This document shows, piece after piece, positions 8,915-17,049 of a stretch of DNA of 44,479 nt (its first letter is position 1; each line of letters starts with the position of its first letter). The notes below the pieces were generated by a model that worked only from the letters and a program-made list of their open reading frames with translations, ran no database searches and was not told the origin of the DNA. The position numbers were made by a program, and so were the translations under genes. Origin of the DNA: Thermococcus sp. (lineage in GTDB: Archaea; Methanobacteriota_B; Thermococci; Thermococcales; Thermococcaceae); contig NZ_JALUFF010000033.1 of NCBI RefSeq assembly GCF_027052235.1, forward strand, positions 1-44,479. The letters run 5' to 3'.

Positions 8915-8930
8915 GAGTATTTAAAGGTTT
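8915..8930. promoter_or_regulatory. Near-palindromic TATA box between psmB and the divergent fusion gene
   Basis: GAGTATTTAAAGGTTT reads as a good TATA (TATTTAAAGG) on plus and CCTTTAAATA on minus. About 26 bases downstream on plus is 8949, just before ATG 8956. On minus the start would be near 8897, giving psmB a leader of about 43 bases that includes its ribosome binding site. No other clear TATA is visible in the gap. Confidence 0.5.
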
Positions 8931-8955
8931 CGCCCGAGTTAAATGGGTGGTTGCC

Positions 8956-10122
8956 ATGAAGAAGGAGGTAATACTCCTTACCGGTCCACCCCTCAACGGG
9001 AGGGACGAGTACATAACCGAGGCCCTCAAACTCGCCAAGGGGGAGAGCTACGGCTATTACCACGTCTTCGACTGGCTCAGGGAGGTCGGGAAGGAGAGGG
9101 GAGTCAAGATAACGCGGAAGAACGTCCTTGACTTTGCCATAAGCCACCCCGACCTCATGAACGAGATAAGGGACGAGGCCTTCGCGAGGATAAGGGCGGA
9201 GATAGACAAAAGCGACAGGGCTTTTCACCTCGTCTCTACGCCAAGCCTCTTCCGCTGGGGGAGCGGGAGCGTTATAGGCTTCACCCTGAGTAACCTCAAA
9301 CTGTTAAGGCCCAACAGGGTGATAATAGTCCTCGATGATGTGCTCTCGGTCAGGAGAAGGATAATCAACGACCCGGAGTGGTTCGAGCGCTTCGGCGAGA
9401 ACCCAGACAACATAAAGCTGACCACCCTAGTGATGTGGAGGGAGGATGCCATAAACCACGTCAAGACCCTCGTCCACGAGCTGAAAAAGGAGGGGGTAAA
9501 CGTCCGCTACGTCCTACAGTTCGGCATAAGGCACCCAAAAGAAGTCTTCCTCGACCTCGTCTTCCGGGAAAAGGAGAAGCCCCTCGTTTACCTCAGCTAC
9601 CCCATGACCGGCCACGAGGAGGAGTACTACCACAGGGTTAGGGGCTTCTACAACAAGCTCAGCGAGCACTTCACGGTTCTCGACCCCGGGGCTCTCGACG
9701 ACTGGTGGGTGGTCGCTGAGTACGACGAGCAGGTGTCAAAGAACCCATCTATAAAGCGCATCAGGATAAAGCACCTCCTCGACGGCGAGGAAGAGGAAGA
9801 ACTCGACAGGGAGGACATAGAGCAGGCGACCGACATACTGAGGAGACAACTCGTCGAGCGCGATTTCAACCTCGTTGATGTAAGCAAGGCGATAGCAGTC
9901 TACCACTACGCCGAGGGCGTTTCGGCAGGAGTTATAAGCGAGATGGCAGAGGCCTACAGGACGCTTGCTGCCATATACCTCTACTACCCATTCAAGAGGC
10001 GCCCAAGTCCATTCATGGAATTCTATGGCATGCAGAACCCGTCGAGGAGGACGATGTTCAGGGACGAGGACGAGATGATAAAGGCGATGATGGAAGAAAG
10101 AGAGTACTGGACCAAAGCGTGA
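8956..10122 (+). CDS. Two-domain protein: degenerate P-loop kinase-like N half fused to nucleoside 2-deoxyribosyltransferase-like C half
   Basis: 388 aa. N half (about 1-200) begins KEVILLTGPPLNGRDEYI, placed like an adenylate-kinase P-loop but lacking the Gly-Lys-Ser/Thr end, and has IIVLDDV as a Walker-B-like strand. C half (about 215-388) opens with LVYLSYPMTGHEEEYY and later has YAEGVSAGVISEMAEA, resembling the substrate-binding start and catalytic-Glu segment of the nucleoside 2-deoxyribosyltransferase fold. A role in nucleotide metabolism is plausible but is inference. Start ATG 8956 has GGGTGG 6 bases upstream; longer upstream extensions run through the promoter and are rejected. Single-gene unit, T-rich terminator after it. 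Confidence 0.75.
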   Translation: MKKEVILLTGPPLNGRDEYITEALKLAKGESYGYYHVFDWLREVGKERGVKITRKNVLDFAISHPDLMNEIRDEAFARIRAEIDKSDRAFHLVSTPSLFRWGSGSVIGFTLSNLKLLRPNRVIIVLDDVLSVRRRIINDPEWFERFGENPDNIKLTTLVMWREDAINHVKTLVHELKKEGVNVRYVLQFGIRHPKEVFLDLVFREKEKPLVYLSYPMTGHEEEYYHRVRGFYNKLSEHFTVLDPGALDDWWVVAEYDEQVSKNPSIKRIRIKHLLDGEEEEELDREDIEQATDILRRQLVERDFNLVDVSKAIAVYHYAEGVSAGVISEMAEAYRTLAAIYLYYPFKRRPSPFMEFYGMQNPSRRTMFRDEDEMIKAMMEEREYWTKA

Positions 10123-10390
10123 CATTTTAGTTTTGTTTTTTATTCCTGTTGAAAATTTTATCGCACTATCTTACTATATTGACAACCTTAATGATCAAAA
10201 CTATGAACTTTCACCAAAAATCTTTATTTTTAGCTGTCATTCAATCAAGATATTGCCTGTAAGATACCGCTGAGATTGGATTCTAAGTAGAAAAGTTTTC
10301 TAAATTTCGTCAATTTGTTAAAAAATTCTGCGATAAAGATTTAACTTAAATAAACATCACGACTGGAAGAAAATCCCGGAGGGAACTCCA
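10123..10390 (+). promoter_or_regulatory. AT-rich intergenic region: terminator tract and livK promoter
   Basis: 268 bases without a supportable gene. 10125-10143 is T-rich (TTTTAGTTTTGTTTTTTATT), a likely terminator for the upstream gene. A TATA element TTAACTTAAATAAAC (10341-10355) puts the livK start near 10375, just before its GGAGGG ribosome binding site. The central 190 bases are about as AT-rich as typical promoter spacers here, and I see no stable hairpin or box motif in them. Confidence 0.5.
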
Positions 10391-11692
10391 ATGAAACGAT
10401 TCGTGACACTGCTCCTGATAGGGCTGCTGGTCGTGGCGGCGGGCTGTATAGGAAGTTCTAGCTCAGGCAGTTCCTCCAGTGTCCAGTCAGGAAGTTCCTC
10501 ATCAAGCGGTCAGCAGGTTAAAGTCATAAAGCTCGGTGCCCTCCTCGACCTCTCGGGTCCGATAGCCTCAGACGGCAAGAAGATCCAGAACGCACTAAAG
10601 CTGGCGCAGGAGGATATAAACGCCTACTTCCAGAAGAAGGGAGAGCCCTTTAAAGTTGAGATACTCTTCGAAGACACAAGGACTGATCCCAAGGTGGCAC
10701 TCGAAAAGCTCCAAACGCTGGACGCCCAGGGGGTTAAGGTTATAATAGGGCCCACTTCGAGCGGCGAGCTTAAGAATATGAAGAGCTACGTCAACGCCCA
10801 CAAGCTCATAGTTATCTCGGAAGCATCAACGGCGCCACCCAAGTTCATAGGCTTCGCCAAGCCAGAGGACAAGAAATACGTCTTCCGTTTCGTCCCGACG
10901 GACTTCTTCCAGAGCAAGGCGATAGCGGCGGAGCTTAAGAGCAAGGGCATCAAGGGAGTTGTCATATTGTACCGCGGTGACGCGTGGGGCAAGGGACTGC
11001 ACGACGCCACCGTTGAGAAGATAAAGGGAAGCATCGAGATAGCCGAGGACATCAGCTACCCGAGCAACCCCGAGCCAACAGACTGGTCACCCTACATCAG
11101 CAAGGCCGAACAGGGTGTTGAGAGCCTTCTCTCAAAGTACTCTCCTGACCAAGTGGCCGTCTGGGTAGTTGGCTTTGACGAGATAGCGACCCTGCTGTCG
11201 CAGGTTTCAGACGACTCACCCCTCCTCAAGGTTAAGTGGTTCGGTTCGGACGGCGACGTCCTCAGCGACAAGATAGTGGAGGAAGCCGGCGACAAGGCAT
11301 CGAAGGTCGTCCTCTACTCGACCCAGTTCTTCGCCCAGAGCGAAGAGGGTAAGAAGTTCGTCCAGAGGTACAGGGAGAAGTTCGGAATCGAGCCGAGTGA
11401 GTACGCCCTCATAGCCTACGATGCAGCGTGGGTTGGGGCTTTAGCCGAGGCAGAAGTTCTCAAGGAGAAGGGGAGCTTCGATGCCGATCTGGTGGCCCAG
11501 AAGATAAAGGAGATACTGCCCAAGTACAGCTCTGGCGAGCTTGGAGTTTCCTCAGTCACAGGAAACATCGAGCTCGACGAGTGGAACGACAGGGCCAGCG
11601 GTGACTACGCCATCTGGGGCATTGTGAACGGAAAGTGGAAGCTTCTCGGACTGTGGAAGTCCTCGACCGGTAGGATCGAGTGGTCTTCCTGA
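10391..11692 (+). CDS. livK: Branched-chain amino acid ABC transporter substrate-binding lipoprotein
   Basis: 433 aa. Signal peptide with lipobox (LLVVAAGC, Cys19) is followed by a Ser/Gly-rich linker (about residues 21-43) that spaces the domain from the membrane. The periplasmic-binding type-1 (LivJ/LivK, Leu/Ile/Val-binding) domain then begins VIKLGALLDLSGPIASDGK. It captures branched-chain or related amino acids outside the cell for LivGFHM. First gene of a five-gene operon whose order K-G-F-H-M covers a complete HAAT-family importer. True ligand unknown: the family also includes amide and urea binders. Confidence 0.93.
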   Translation: MKRFVTLLLIGLLVVAAGCIGSSSSGSSSSVQSGSSSSSGQQVKVIKLGALLDLSGPIASDGKKIQNALKLAQEDINAYFQKKGEPFKVEILFEDTRTDPKVALEKLQTLDAQGVKVIIGPTSSGELKNMKSYVNAHKLIVISEASTAPPKFIGFAKPEDKKYVFRFVPTDFFQSKAIAAELKSKGIKGVVILYRGDAWGKGLHDATVEKIKGSIEIAEDISYPSNPEPTDWSPYISKAEQGVESLLSKYSPDQVAVWVVGFDEIATLLSQVSDDSPLLKVKWFGSDGDVLSDKIVEEAGDKASKVVLYSTQFFAQSEEGKKFVQRYREKFGIEPSEYALIAYDAAWVGALAEAEVLKEKGSFDADLVAQKIKEILPKYSSGELGVSSVTGNIELDEWNDRASGDYAIWGIVNGKWKLLGLWKSSTGRIEWSS

Positions 11693-11735
11693 GCTTTTCC
11701 CTTCTTTCATACTCCCCCCGTCTGGAGGTGATGAA

Positions 11736-12497
11736 ATGCCTTTGCTTCAGACCAGAGACCTCGTGAAGACGTTTGGCGGTTTAAGGGCTGTCGATGGCGT
11801 CAGCATAGACGTTGATGAGAAAACCCTAACCCTCATAATCGGTCCAAACGGTTCTGGTAAATCAACCCTGATAAACCTGATAACCGGTTTCTTGAAGGCA
11901 GATTCGGGCAAGGTTGTTTTCGCTGGTGAGGATATAACAAACAAGGAACCGAACGAAATATACAACCACGGTATTGTGAGAACCTTTCAGACTCCCCAGC
12001 TTTTGAAGAGTATGAGCGTTGTTGAGAACCTGCTCATAGCTAACGTTCATCCCGGTGAGAATCCAATCTCTGCCCTGAGAAAAAGCCTGTGGCTTAAGAA
12101 GGAGGAGGAGCTCGTTGAGAGGGCCTTCTCAATTCTGAAGTTCCTCAGGCTTGATCACCTGTGGGACAGGCCCGCCGGAACGCTGAGCGGCGGGCAGATG
12201 AAGCTCCTTGAGATAGGGCGTGCCCTCATGACGGAACCAAAGATGGTAGTCATGGACGAGCCAGTCGCTGGAGTGGCGCCTTCACTTGCCCACGACATAC
12301 TTCAGAAACTCGTCGAACTGAAGGAGGAGGGCATAACGGTTCTCCTCATAGAGCACAGGCTCGACATCGTTCTGGGCTACGTGGATCACCTCTACGTGAT
12401 GTTCAACGGGAAGATACTCACCGAGGGACGCGGGAAGGAGGGCATAGAGAAGGTGGTGAACGACCCGAGGGTGGCCGAAATCTACATGGGGGGTTGA
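11736..12497 (+). CDS. livG: Branched-chain amino acid ABC transporter ATP-binding protein LivG
   Basis: 253 aa. Walker [11 protein letters not shown] (about residues 33-42), signature LSGGQMK, Walker [13 protein letters not shown] and switch His in [10 protein letters not shown] are all intact. The GVAPS and EIYMGG ends are typical of LivG rather than LivF. It powers uptake together with LivF. ATG 11736 is preceded by GGAGGTGATGA, an optimal site; the 43-base gap from livK has no promoter-like element, consistent with one transcript. Confidence 0.95.
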   Translation: MPLLQTRDLVKTFGGLRAVDGVSIDVDEKTLTLIIGPNGSGKSTLINLITGFLKADSGKVVFAGEDITNKEPNEIYNHGIVRTFQTPQLLKSMSVVENLLIANVHPGENPISALRKSLWLKKEEELVERAFSILKFLRLDHLWDRPAGTLSGGQMKLLEIGRALMTEPKMVVMDEPVAGVAPSLAHDILQKLVELKEEGITVLLIEHRLDIVLGYVDHLYVMFNGKILTEGRGKEGIEKVVNDPRVAEIYMGG

Positions 12498-12499
12498 GG

Positions 12500-13240
12500 A
12501 TGCTTGAGGTGGAGAAGGTTAACGCCGGCTACGGAAAGCTCCAGATACTCTTTGATATTGATTTGAAGGCCGAGAAGGGCAAGATAACCACGATAGTCGG
12601 CCCAAACGGCTCGGGGAAATCGACTTTCCTGAAAACGGTCTTTGGGCTGACGACCGTTTATTCGGGCTCAATTAGGTTCAAAGGGAGGGACATCACGGGG
12701 CTTCCCCCCTTTAAGAGAACTAGAATGGGAATGGCCTACCTGCCCCAGACGAACAACGTCTTTACCAACTTAACCGTGATGGAGAACCTCAAGATGGCTG
12801 GCTATATACTGAGCGAGGATGAGTTTCGGGAGAGACTTGAGGTGGCCCTCTCGGTTTTTCCAGATCTGAAAAAGATACTCGACAGGAAAGCGGGGAACCT
12901 GAGCGGCGGCCAGAGGCAGTTTCTGGCAATGGCGACGGCAATAGTCAGGAACAGCGAGCTCCTGCTCCTCGACGAGCCAACCGCACAGCTCGCTCCAAAG
13001 CTTGCCGACGTCATATTCTCAAAAATCCTTGAGATGAGGGACGACCACGGCATAACGGTTCTCCTCGTCGAACAGAACGCTATGAAGGCCCTTGAGATAA
13101 GCGACAGGGCATACATGCTCGTCAGCGGAAGGGTGTTCTATGAAGGCAGCCCGAAACCTCTCCTGACAGAGGAGAAGTTCAGAAAGCACTTCCTCGGCGT
13201 TGTTGAAGAGCTGGAGGTGGTAGAGGATGGGAGTGTTTGA
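12500..13240 (+). CDS. livF: Branched-chain amino acid ABC transporter ATP-binding protein LivF
   Basis: 246 aa. Walker [11 protein letters not shown], signature [12 protein letters not shown], Walker [14 protein letters not shown] and His-switch region [14 protein letters not shown], where the canonical His is replaced by Gln as is usual in LivF. ATG 12500 follows GGGGGG with a 6-base gap; TTG 12494 overlapping livG is less likely. Its 3' end overlaps livH by 14 bases, showing tight coupling. Confidence 0.95.
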   Translation: MLEVEKVNAGYGKLQILFDIDLKAEKGKITTIVGPNGSGKSTFLKTVFGLTTVYSGSIRFKGRDITGLPPFKRTRMGMAYLPQTNNVFTNLTVMENLKMAGYILSEDEFRERLEVALSVFPDLKKILDRKAGNLSGGQRQFLAMATAIVRNSELLLLDEPTAQLAPKLADVIFSKILEMRDDHGITVLLVEQNAMKALEISDRAYMLVSGRVFYEGSPKPLLTEEKFRKHFLGVVEELEVVEDGSV

Positions 13241-14132
13241 GGGGGCTTTAACCTACGCCAATTTACTCGCTCTATTGGCTCTGGGATTAACGCTTACCTA
13301 CATAACCACGGCCGTTCCGAACTTTGCCCACGGTTCCTTCGCGGTGATAGGCTCTTACTTGGCTTACACCCTGCTCGTCGCCTATGGCCTCAACCCCTAT
13401 CTGGCCGTGATTCCTGCCTTCATTGTCGGCGGACTCGTTGGAACTGCTGTTTACCTGCTCACAATAAGGCCTCTCATAAGGAAAGGCGCCTCCGTGGACA
13501 TGCTGATGATGGCAACGCTCGCCATCGACATAATCCTCTATGGATTTCTCGGGGCTTACTCGGATTTTTTGAGCGACGCCTTCAAGAGAAACGCGAGCAA
13601 GTTCGTCTTCACGGACATAGACTTCACTATGGGAAGCATTCCGGGAAGGGTTGTGACCTCAACTGCTCTCGTCCTTGCTACTCTCATCGGCCTCTACGTC
13701 CTGCTCTACAAAACAAAGTTTGGAATAGCGCTCAGGGCCTCGATGGAAAACCCAGCCTTAGCTGAGGCAATGGGAATAGACGTAGAAACCACAAGATTGT
13801 TCTCGTGGTTTTTAGCGGCAGCAGTTGCGGGGATGGTGGGGGCGGTATTACCTTTCCTCCAGGAAACTGTTCCCGGAACGGGAGGCTTCATAATCGTTTC
13901 CGTCTTCGCGGCGAGCATAGTCGGCGGGCTGAGGAACATAGCGGGGGGCTTGATAGGAGGCTACATCATAGGCTTTTCGGAGTCGCTCGTTACCTATGGA
14001 CTGTCTGACATAGCTGGAACGGGGGTTCTGGTTTACGGTAAAGTTGTTTCCCTCCTCATAATGGTGGTCGTCCTTCTCCTCCTGCCCGAGGGGATAACTG
14101 GCACAAAGCTCTGGAGGAGGCTGGTAGGATGA
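13227..14132 (+). CDS. livH: Branched-chain amino acid ABC transporter permease LivH
   Basis: 301 aa with about eight hydrophobic segments. The N terminus [18 protein letters not shown] and the EAA-like segment [20 protein letters not shown] match LivH permeases. It forms half of the transmembrane channel with LivM. ATG 13227 lies inside livF and follows GGAGGTGG; the stop overlaps the livM start by 4 bases (ATGA). Confidence 0.93.
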   Translation: MGVFEGALTYANLLALLALGLTLTYITTAVPNFAHGSFAVIGSYLAYTLLVAYGLNPYLAVIPAFIVGGLVGTAVYLLTIRPLIRKGASVDMLMMATLAIDIILYGFLGAYSDFLSDAFKRNASKFVFTDIDFTMGSIPGRVVTSTALVLATLIGLYVLLYKTKFGIALRASMENPALAEAMGIDVETTRLFSWFLAAAVAGMVGAVLPFLQETVPGTGGFIIVSVFAASIVGGLRNIAGGLIGGYIIGFSESLVTYGLSDIAGTGVLVYGKVVSLLIMVVVLLLLPEGITGTKLWRRLVG

Positions 14133-15148
14133 TATCCGAGGTTCTCCAGCTCATCCTAGTGTGGATTGGAATCTACGCGATAGTGAACATAAGCCTCAAC
14201 ATTGAGTACGGCTACACCGGAATACCGAACTTCGGAAGGCACTTCGCGGTAATTATAGGGGCAATAGCCGTCGGCGGAATACTGAACAGGATACTTATGA
14301 AGATTCTCGGGGTAAGCGGTGACCTCATAACCGGAACCACGGACCTCGTTGCAAAGGCGGACGATATTTTCGCCGCCCATCCCGCGTATGGCATAGCCTA
14401 CCTCCTAGTTTCCCTAGCTTTAGCGTTCGTTCTTGGGATGGCAATGGGGGCAGTTTTTATACTACCCAGCTCGCGTCTTCGCGAGGACTACCTCGGAATG
14501 ACCCTCCTGGCGATAGCAGAGGTAACCTTCATGATAGCCTACTACACGCCATCGCTGATGGGCGGCTACTACGGAACATCGGTTCCGGATCCCTTGGCAT
14601 TTCTCTCGGGCAACTCAAGGGAGTGGACGTTTATCGGGATAACCCTGTCCCTAGCGTTGCTGGTTTACCTCTTTGCAGAGAGATTCCTAAATACTCCCTT
14701 CGGAAGGCTTTTGAAGGCCCACAGGGAGAACGAGACGGTGGTACTTGCCTTCGGGAGGAACCTGATGGAGATAAGGATAAACGCCTCGGTCATAGGCTCA
14801 GGAATAGCGGCTTTGGCTGGAGTCCTCTACGGCTTCCACGCCCTCAACCTGATAAGCAGTTCCTTCTCAAGGGTTGAGTGGACGTTCTACCCATTTATCA
14901 TGCTTTTACTCGGTGGAAGGGGCAACAACAGGGGCGTAATCCTTGGAACGACGCTCTTCGTTGCCCTCAAGGTGCTCATAGAAACCTACAAGTTCCAGAT
15001 ATCGGCACTGCTTCACCTGCCCTTTGAACCGGTGTGGCTTGAGTACGTGCTCTTTGGTATAATAGCCCTGCTGATACTCTACTACAGGCCGGAGGGCCTG
15101 ATAAGAGAGGGAATGATAAGAACGGAACCGCTGAAAAAGAGGGGATGA
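14129..15148 (+). CDS. livM: Branched-chain amino acid ABC transporter permease LivM
   Basis: 339 aa, multi-spanning. SLNIEYGYTGIPNFG is the LivM N-terminal signature (NLxxGYxGxxNFG-like), with GRLLKAHRENETVVLAFG as the cytoplasmic coupling segment and an LLLGGRGNNRGVILG motif near the C terminus. It completes the transporter. Last gene of the operon; a hairpin beginning within its last codons may terminate the transcript. Confidence 0.93.
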   Translation: MISEVLQLILVWIGIYAIVNISLNIEYGYTGIPNFGRHFAVIIGAIAVGGILNRILMKILGVSGDLITGTTDLVAKADDIFAAHPAYGIAYLLVSLALAFVLGMAMGAVFILPSSRLREDYLGMTLLAIAEVTFMIAYYTPSLMGGYYGTSVPDPLAFLSGNSREWTFIGITLSLALLVYLFAERFLNTPFGRLLKAHRENETVVLAFGRNLMEIRINASVIGSGIAALAGVLYGFHALNLISSSFSRVEWTFYPFIMLLLGGRGNNRGVILGTTLFVALKVLIETYKFQISALLHLPFEPVWLEYVLFGIIALLILYYRPEGLIREGMIRTEPLKKRG

Positions 15149-15171
15149 GTTTTTATCCCCTTTATATTTAT
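15141..15171 (+). terminator. Hairpin plus T-rich tract ending the liv operon
   Basis: GGGGAT (15141-15146) pairs with ATCCCC (15155-15160) around a T-rich loop, followed by TTTATATTTATT. The left arm overlaps the livM stop codon. On the minus strand the same hairpin would end gdhA transcripts after a run through AAATATAAA, so it is more convincing for liv. Confidence 0.55.
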
Positions 15172-15200
15172 TCAGGCAAAAGTTTAGAAAAGAAAGAAGA

Positions 15201-16466
15201 TCACTTCTTCACCCATCCACGGTGCTTCATGGCCTCGTAGACCCTGCTGACAGCGACGACGTAGGCTGCATCCCTCATGTGGATGCCTTTCTCCTTGTGA
15301 GTGTTGAAGACGTCCCAGAAGGCCCTAGTCATCTTGTCATCGAGCCTCTTCCTAGTCTCTTCAACCGTCCAGTAGAAGCCGTTGATGTTTTGAACCCACT
15401 CGAAGTAGCTGACGGTAACGCCACCGGCGTTACAGAGGAAGTCCGGAATCTGGAGGATGCCCTTCTCGTAGAGTATCTCGTCGGCCTCTGGAGTAACAGG
15501 TCCGTTGGCAACCTCGGCAACAATCTTGGCCTTGACGTTGTCGGCGTTCTTCTCGGTGATGACCTCCTCTATTGCTGCAGGAGCGAGGATGTCAACGTCG
15601 AGCTCAAGAAGTTCTTCGTTGGTTATGTTCTGGGTTCCGGGCATATCCTTGACCGAGCCGTGCTCCCTCTTCCACTTGAGGACTTCCTCAGCGGGTGGAA
15701 GTCCGTCAGGGTTGTAGATACCGCCCTTGCTGTCGCTTACCGCGACTACCTTCATGCCGAACTCCTCGCTGAGGATCTTGTGGAGGAAGTGGCCGGCGTT
15801 ACCATAGCCCTGTATGGCTATGGTCTTGCCCTTGAGGCCGTCCCAGCCGAGGGCCTTAGCAGCTTCGCGTATGGCAAAAGCGGCACCGCGAGCGGTTGCG
15901 TCCATTCTGGCGACGATACCGCCAACTCCGGGTGGCTTGCCGGTTATGACACCGAAGGCCGGGCCCTTGCGCCTCATTATGGTCTCGTACTCGTCCATCA
16001 TCCAGGCCATTATCTTTGGGTTGGTGTAAACGTCTGGAGCCGGGATGTCGGTCCAGGGGCCAATAACGTCGTAGATGGCCCTTATGTAGCTCCTCGCGAG
16101 CCTCTCCTGCTCTCTCTCGGAGAGCTTCTTCGGGTCAACGATTATGCCTCCCTTACCGCCACCGTAGGGGAGGTCCATAACAGCGACCTTCCAAGTCATC
16201 CAAGTTGCCAGAGCTTTAACGGTGCTGAGGGTCTCCTCCGGGTGCCACCTTATACCACCCTTGGTCGGCCCGCGGGCCCAGTTGTGCTGAACCCTGAAAC
16301 CGGTGAAAACCTTAACAGAACCGTCGTCCATCTCGACGGGAACGCTAACCTCAACAATCCTCATGGGCCTCTTGAGCCATTCGAGAGCCTCTTCGCTTAT
16401 GTCCATGAACTGGGCGGCCCTCTCAAGCTGCTGGATGGCCATCTCAAAGGGGTCCATCTCAACCAT
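15201..16466 (-). CDS. gdhA: Glutamate dehydrogenase
   Basis: 421 aa, nearly the length of the Pyrococcus furiosus hexameric enzyme (420 aa) and clearly similar along its whole length. The catalytic segment [13 protein letters not shown] includes the active-site Lys, PAPDVYTN follows, and the Rossmann motif is [11 protein letters not shown]. It interconverts glutamate and 2-oxoglutarate with NAD(P)H and is the major amino-acid oxidation enzyme of Thermococcales. ATG 16466 follows GAGGTGAT at the usual spacing; the GTG at 16475 lies inside that site and is not the start. Convergent with the liv operon, fitting amino acid import and catabolism. Confidence 0.98.
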   Translation of the reverse strand: MVEMDPFEMAIQQLERAAQFMDISEEALEWLKRPMRIVEVSVPVEMDDGSVKVFTGFRVQHNWARGPTKGGIRWHPEETLSTVKALATWMTWKVAVMDLPYGGGKGGIIVDPKKLSEREQERLARSYIRAIYDVIGPWTDIPAPDVYTNPKIMAWMMDEYETIMRRKGPAFGVITGKPPGVGGIVARMDATARGAAFAIREAAKALGWDGLKGKTIAIQGYGNAGHFLHKILSEEFGMKVVAVSDSKGGIYNPDGLPPAEEVLKWKREHGSVKDMPGTQNITNEELLELDVDILAPAAIEEVITEKNADNVKAKIVAEVANGPVTPEADEILYEKGILQIPDFLCNAGGVTVSYFEWVQNINGFYWTVEETRKRLDDKMTRAFWDVFNTHKEKGIHMRDAAYVVAVSRVYEAMKHRGWVKK

Positions 16467-16514
16467 ATGTATCACCTCAAGTTTCGGTAATCTGCGATAT
16501 CCGTTACGACCTTT

Positions 16515-16529
16515 GCATATATAAACCTT
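16515..16529 (-). promoter_or_regulatory. gdhA promoter
   Basis: On the minus strand AAAGGTTTATATATG is a strong TATA element (core centre about 16522). Expected transcription start is near 16496, giving a leader of about 30 bases that includes the GAGGTGAT site. Confidence 0.75.
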
Positions 16530-16690
16530 TCGGGAAAGGAGAAAGGAGAACGCTTAGTTTCCAACAAAAAGTTTTTACCACAAATTTTCGAAGGAATAAA
16601 AAGTTCTCCTGAAATTTTAGGCCAAAAGGAGCAATGTACATTCAAAATTTTCTGGACATCAGTGGACTTAAAAATCCGTCAATGAACATT
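16530..16690. other. AT-rich spacer between gdhA promoter and sRNA gene
   Basis: Mostly A/T with TTTT and AAAA runs (for example ATTTTTAAG on the minus strand at 16668-16676, possibly terminating the adjacent sRNA). No open frame, repeat or stable structure that I can support. Confidence 0.4.
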
Positions 16691-16695
16691 TAATT

Positions 16696-16757
16696 GGGCC
16701 CTCAGCGAGAAGTCGGTCATCATCTATCAGCTCACTCACGTTCCAGTCATCGGGCCC
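16696..16757 (-). ncRNA. C/D box sRNA (rRNA/tRNA 2'-O-methylation guide)
   Basis: Read on the minus strand: GGGCCC, C box GATGA (16751-16747), guide TGGAACGTGAGTGAG, D' box CTGA (16730-16727), TAGA, C' box TGATGA (16722-16717), 11-nt guide CCGACTTCTCG, D box CTGA (16705-16702), GGGCCC. The order, the 4-nt D'-C' spacer, the 11-nt guide and the self-complementary terminal stem are the archaeal C/D sRNA plan. The C box deviates from RUGAUGA by one position (C for U). A minus-strand TATA (CTTTTTAAAAGG, about 16774-16785) lies about 25 bases upstream of the GGGCCC end. Such RNAs guide fibrillarin complexes; targets were not determined. Confidence 0.8.
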
Positions 16758-16772
16758 TTGGACTCTATAAAA

Positions 16773-16786
16773 GCCTTTTAAAAAGA
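16773..16786 (-). promoter_or_regulatory. Promoter of the C/D box sRNA
   Basis: Minus-strand TCTTTTTAAAAGGC is a TATA-like element whose centre is about 24-27 bases before the start of the GGGCCC terminal stem at 16757. A second AT element (CTTTTATAGAG, about 16765-16775) is too close to give the same end. Confidence 0.5.
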
Positions 16787-16954
16787 CTTTCGCCTGTTCC
16801 CTCCATTGGCATTTTTTGAAACGGGTTGGCGTTCATTTGTCAAAATGAAGGAAAGAGAAGGGTTTTACATCGTCAGATTGAAAAAATGACAAGAAAGGCC
16901 CTTCACCCAATCGGTGCTGGGGTAAATCGTCTTTCGTCGAAAATACCGACCAAA

Positions 16955-17049
16955 AAGCTTTTTATAGGATGCATGCCTCAATACATAGTGCCCATATCTT
17001 GGGCAACAATGAGATGTTAAGAACCCAAGAAGCTCGGAGGTGATCCGAA
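16955..17049 (+). promoter_or_regulatory. Promoter and 5' leader of the NSS symporter, with hairpins and a possible 10-codon ORF
   Basis: TATA element AGCTTTTTATAGG (16957-16969, centre about 16964) predicts a start near 16988-16990. Exactly there begins GTG CCC ... TAA (16988-17020), a 10-codon ORF encoding PISWATMRC after the start. GCCCA/TGGGC form a hairpin at 16990-17004, and the alternative CTTGGG (16998-17003) with CCCAAG (17024-17029) is mutually exclusive with it. The ribosome binding site GGAGGTGAT follows at 17037-17045. Regulatory meaning is inference. Confidence 0.5.

Noticed and set aside
15222-16490. 422-codon plus-strand frame opposite gdhA
   Set aside because: Long antisense frame is a well-known artefact of codon bias in glutamate dehydrogenase genes; the GDH reading matches the family end to end.
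16826-17020. 64-codon frame in the symporter upstream region
   Set aside because: It crosses the promoter TATA and has no ribosome binding site; only its last 10 codons, downstream of the predicted transcript start, are considered.
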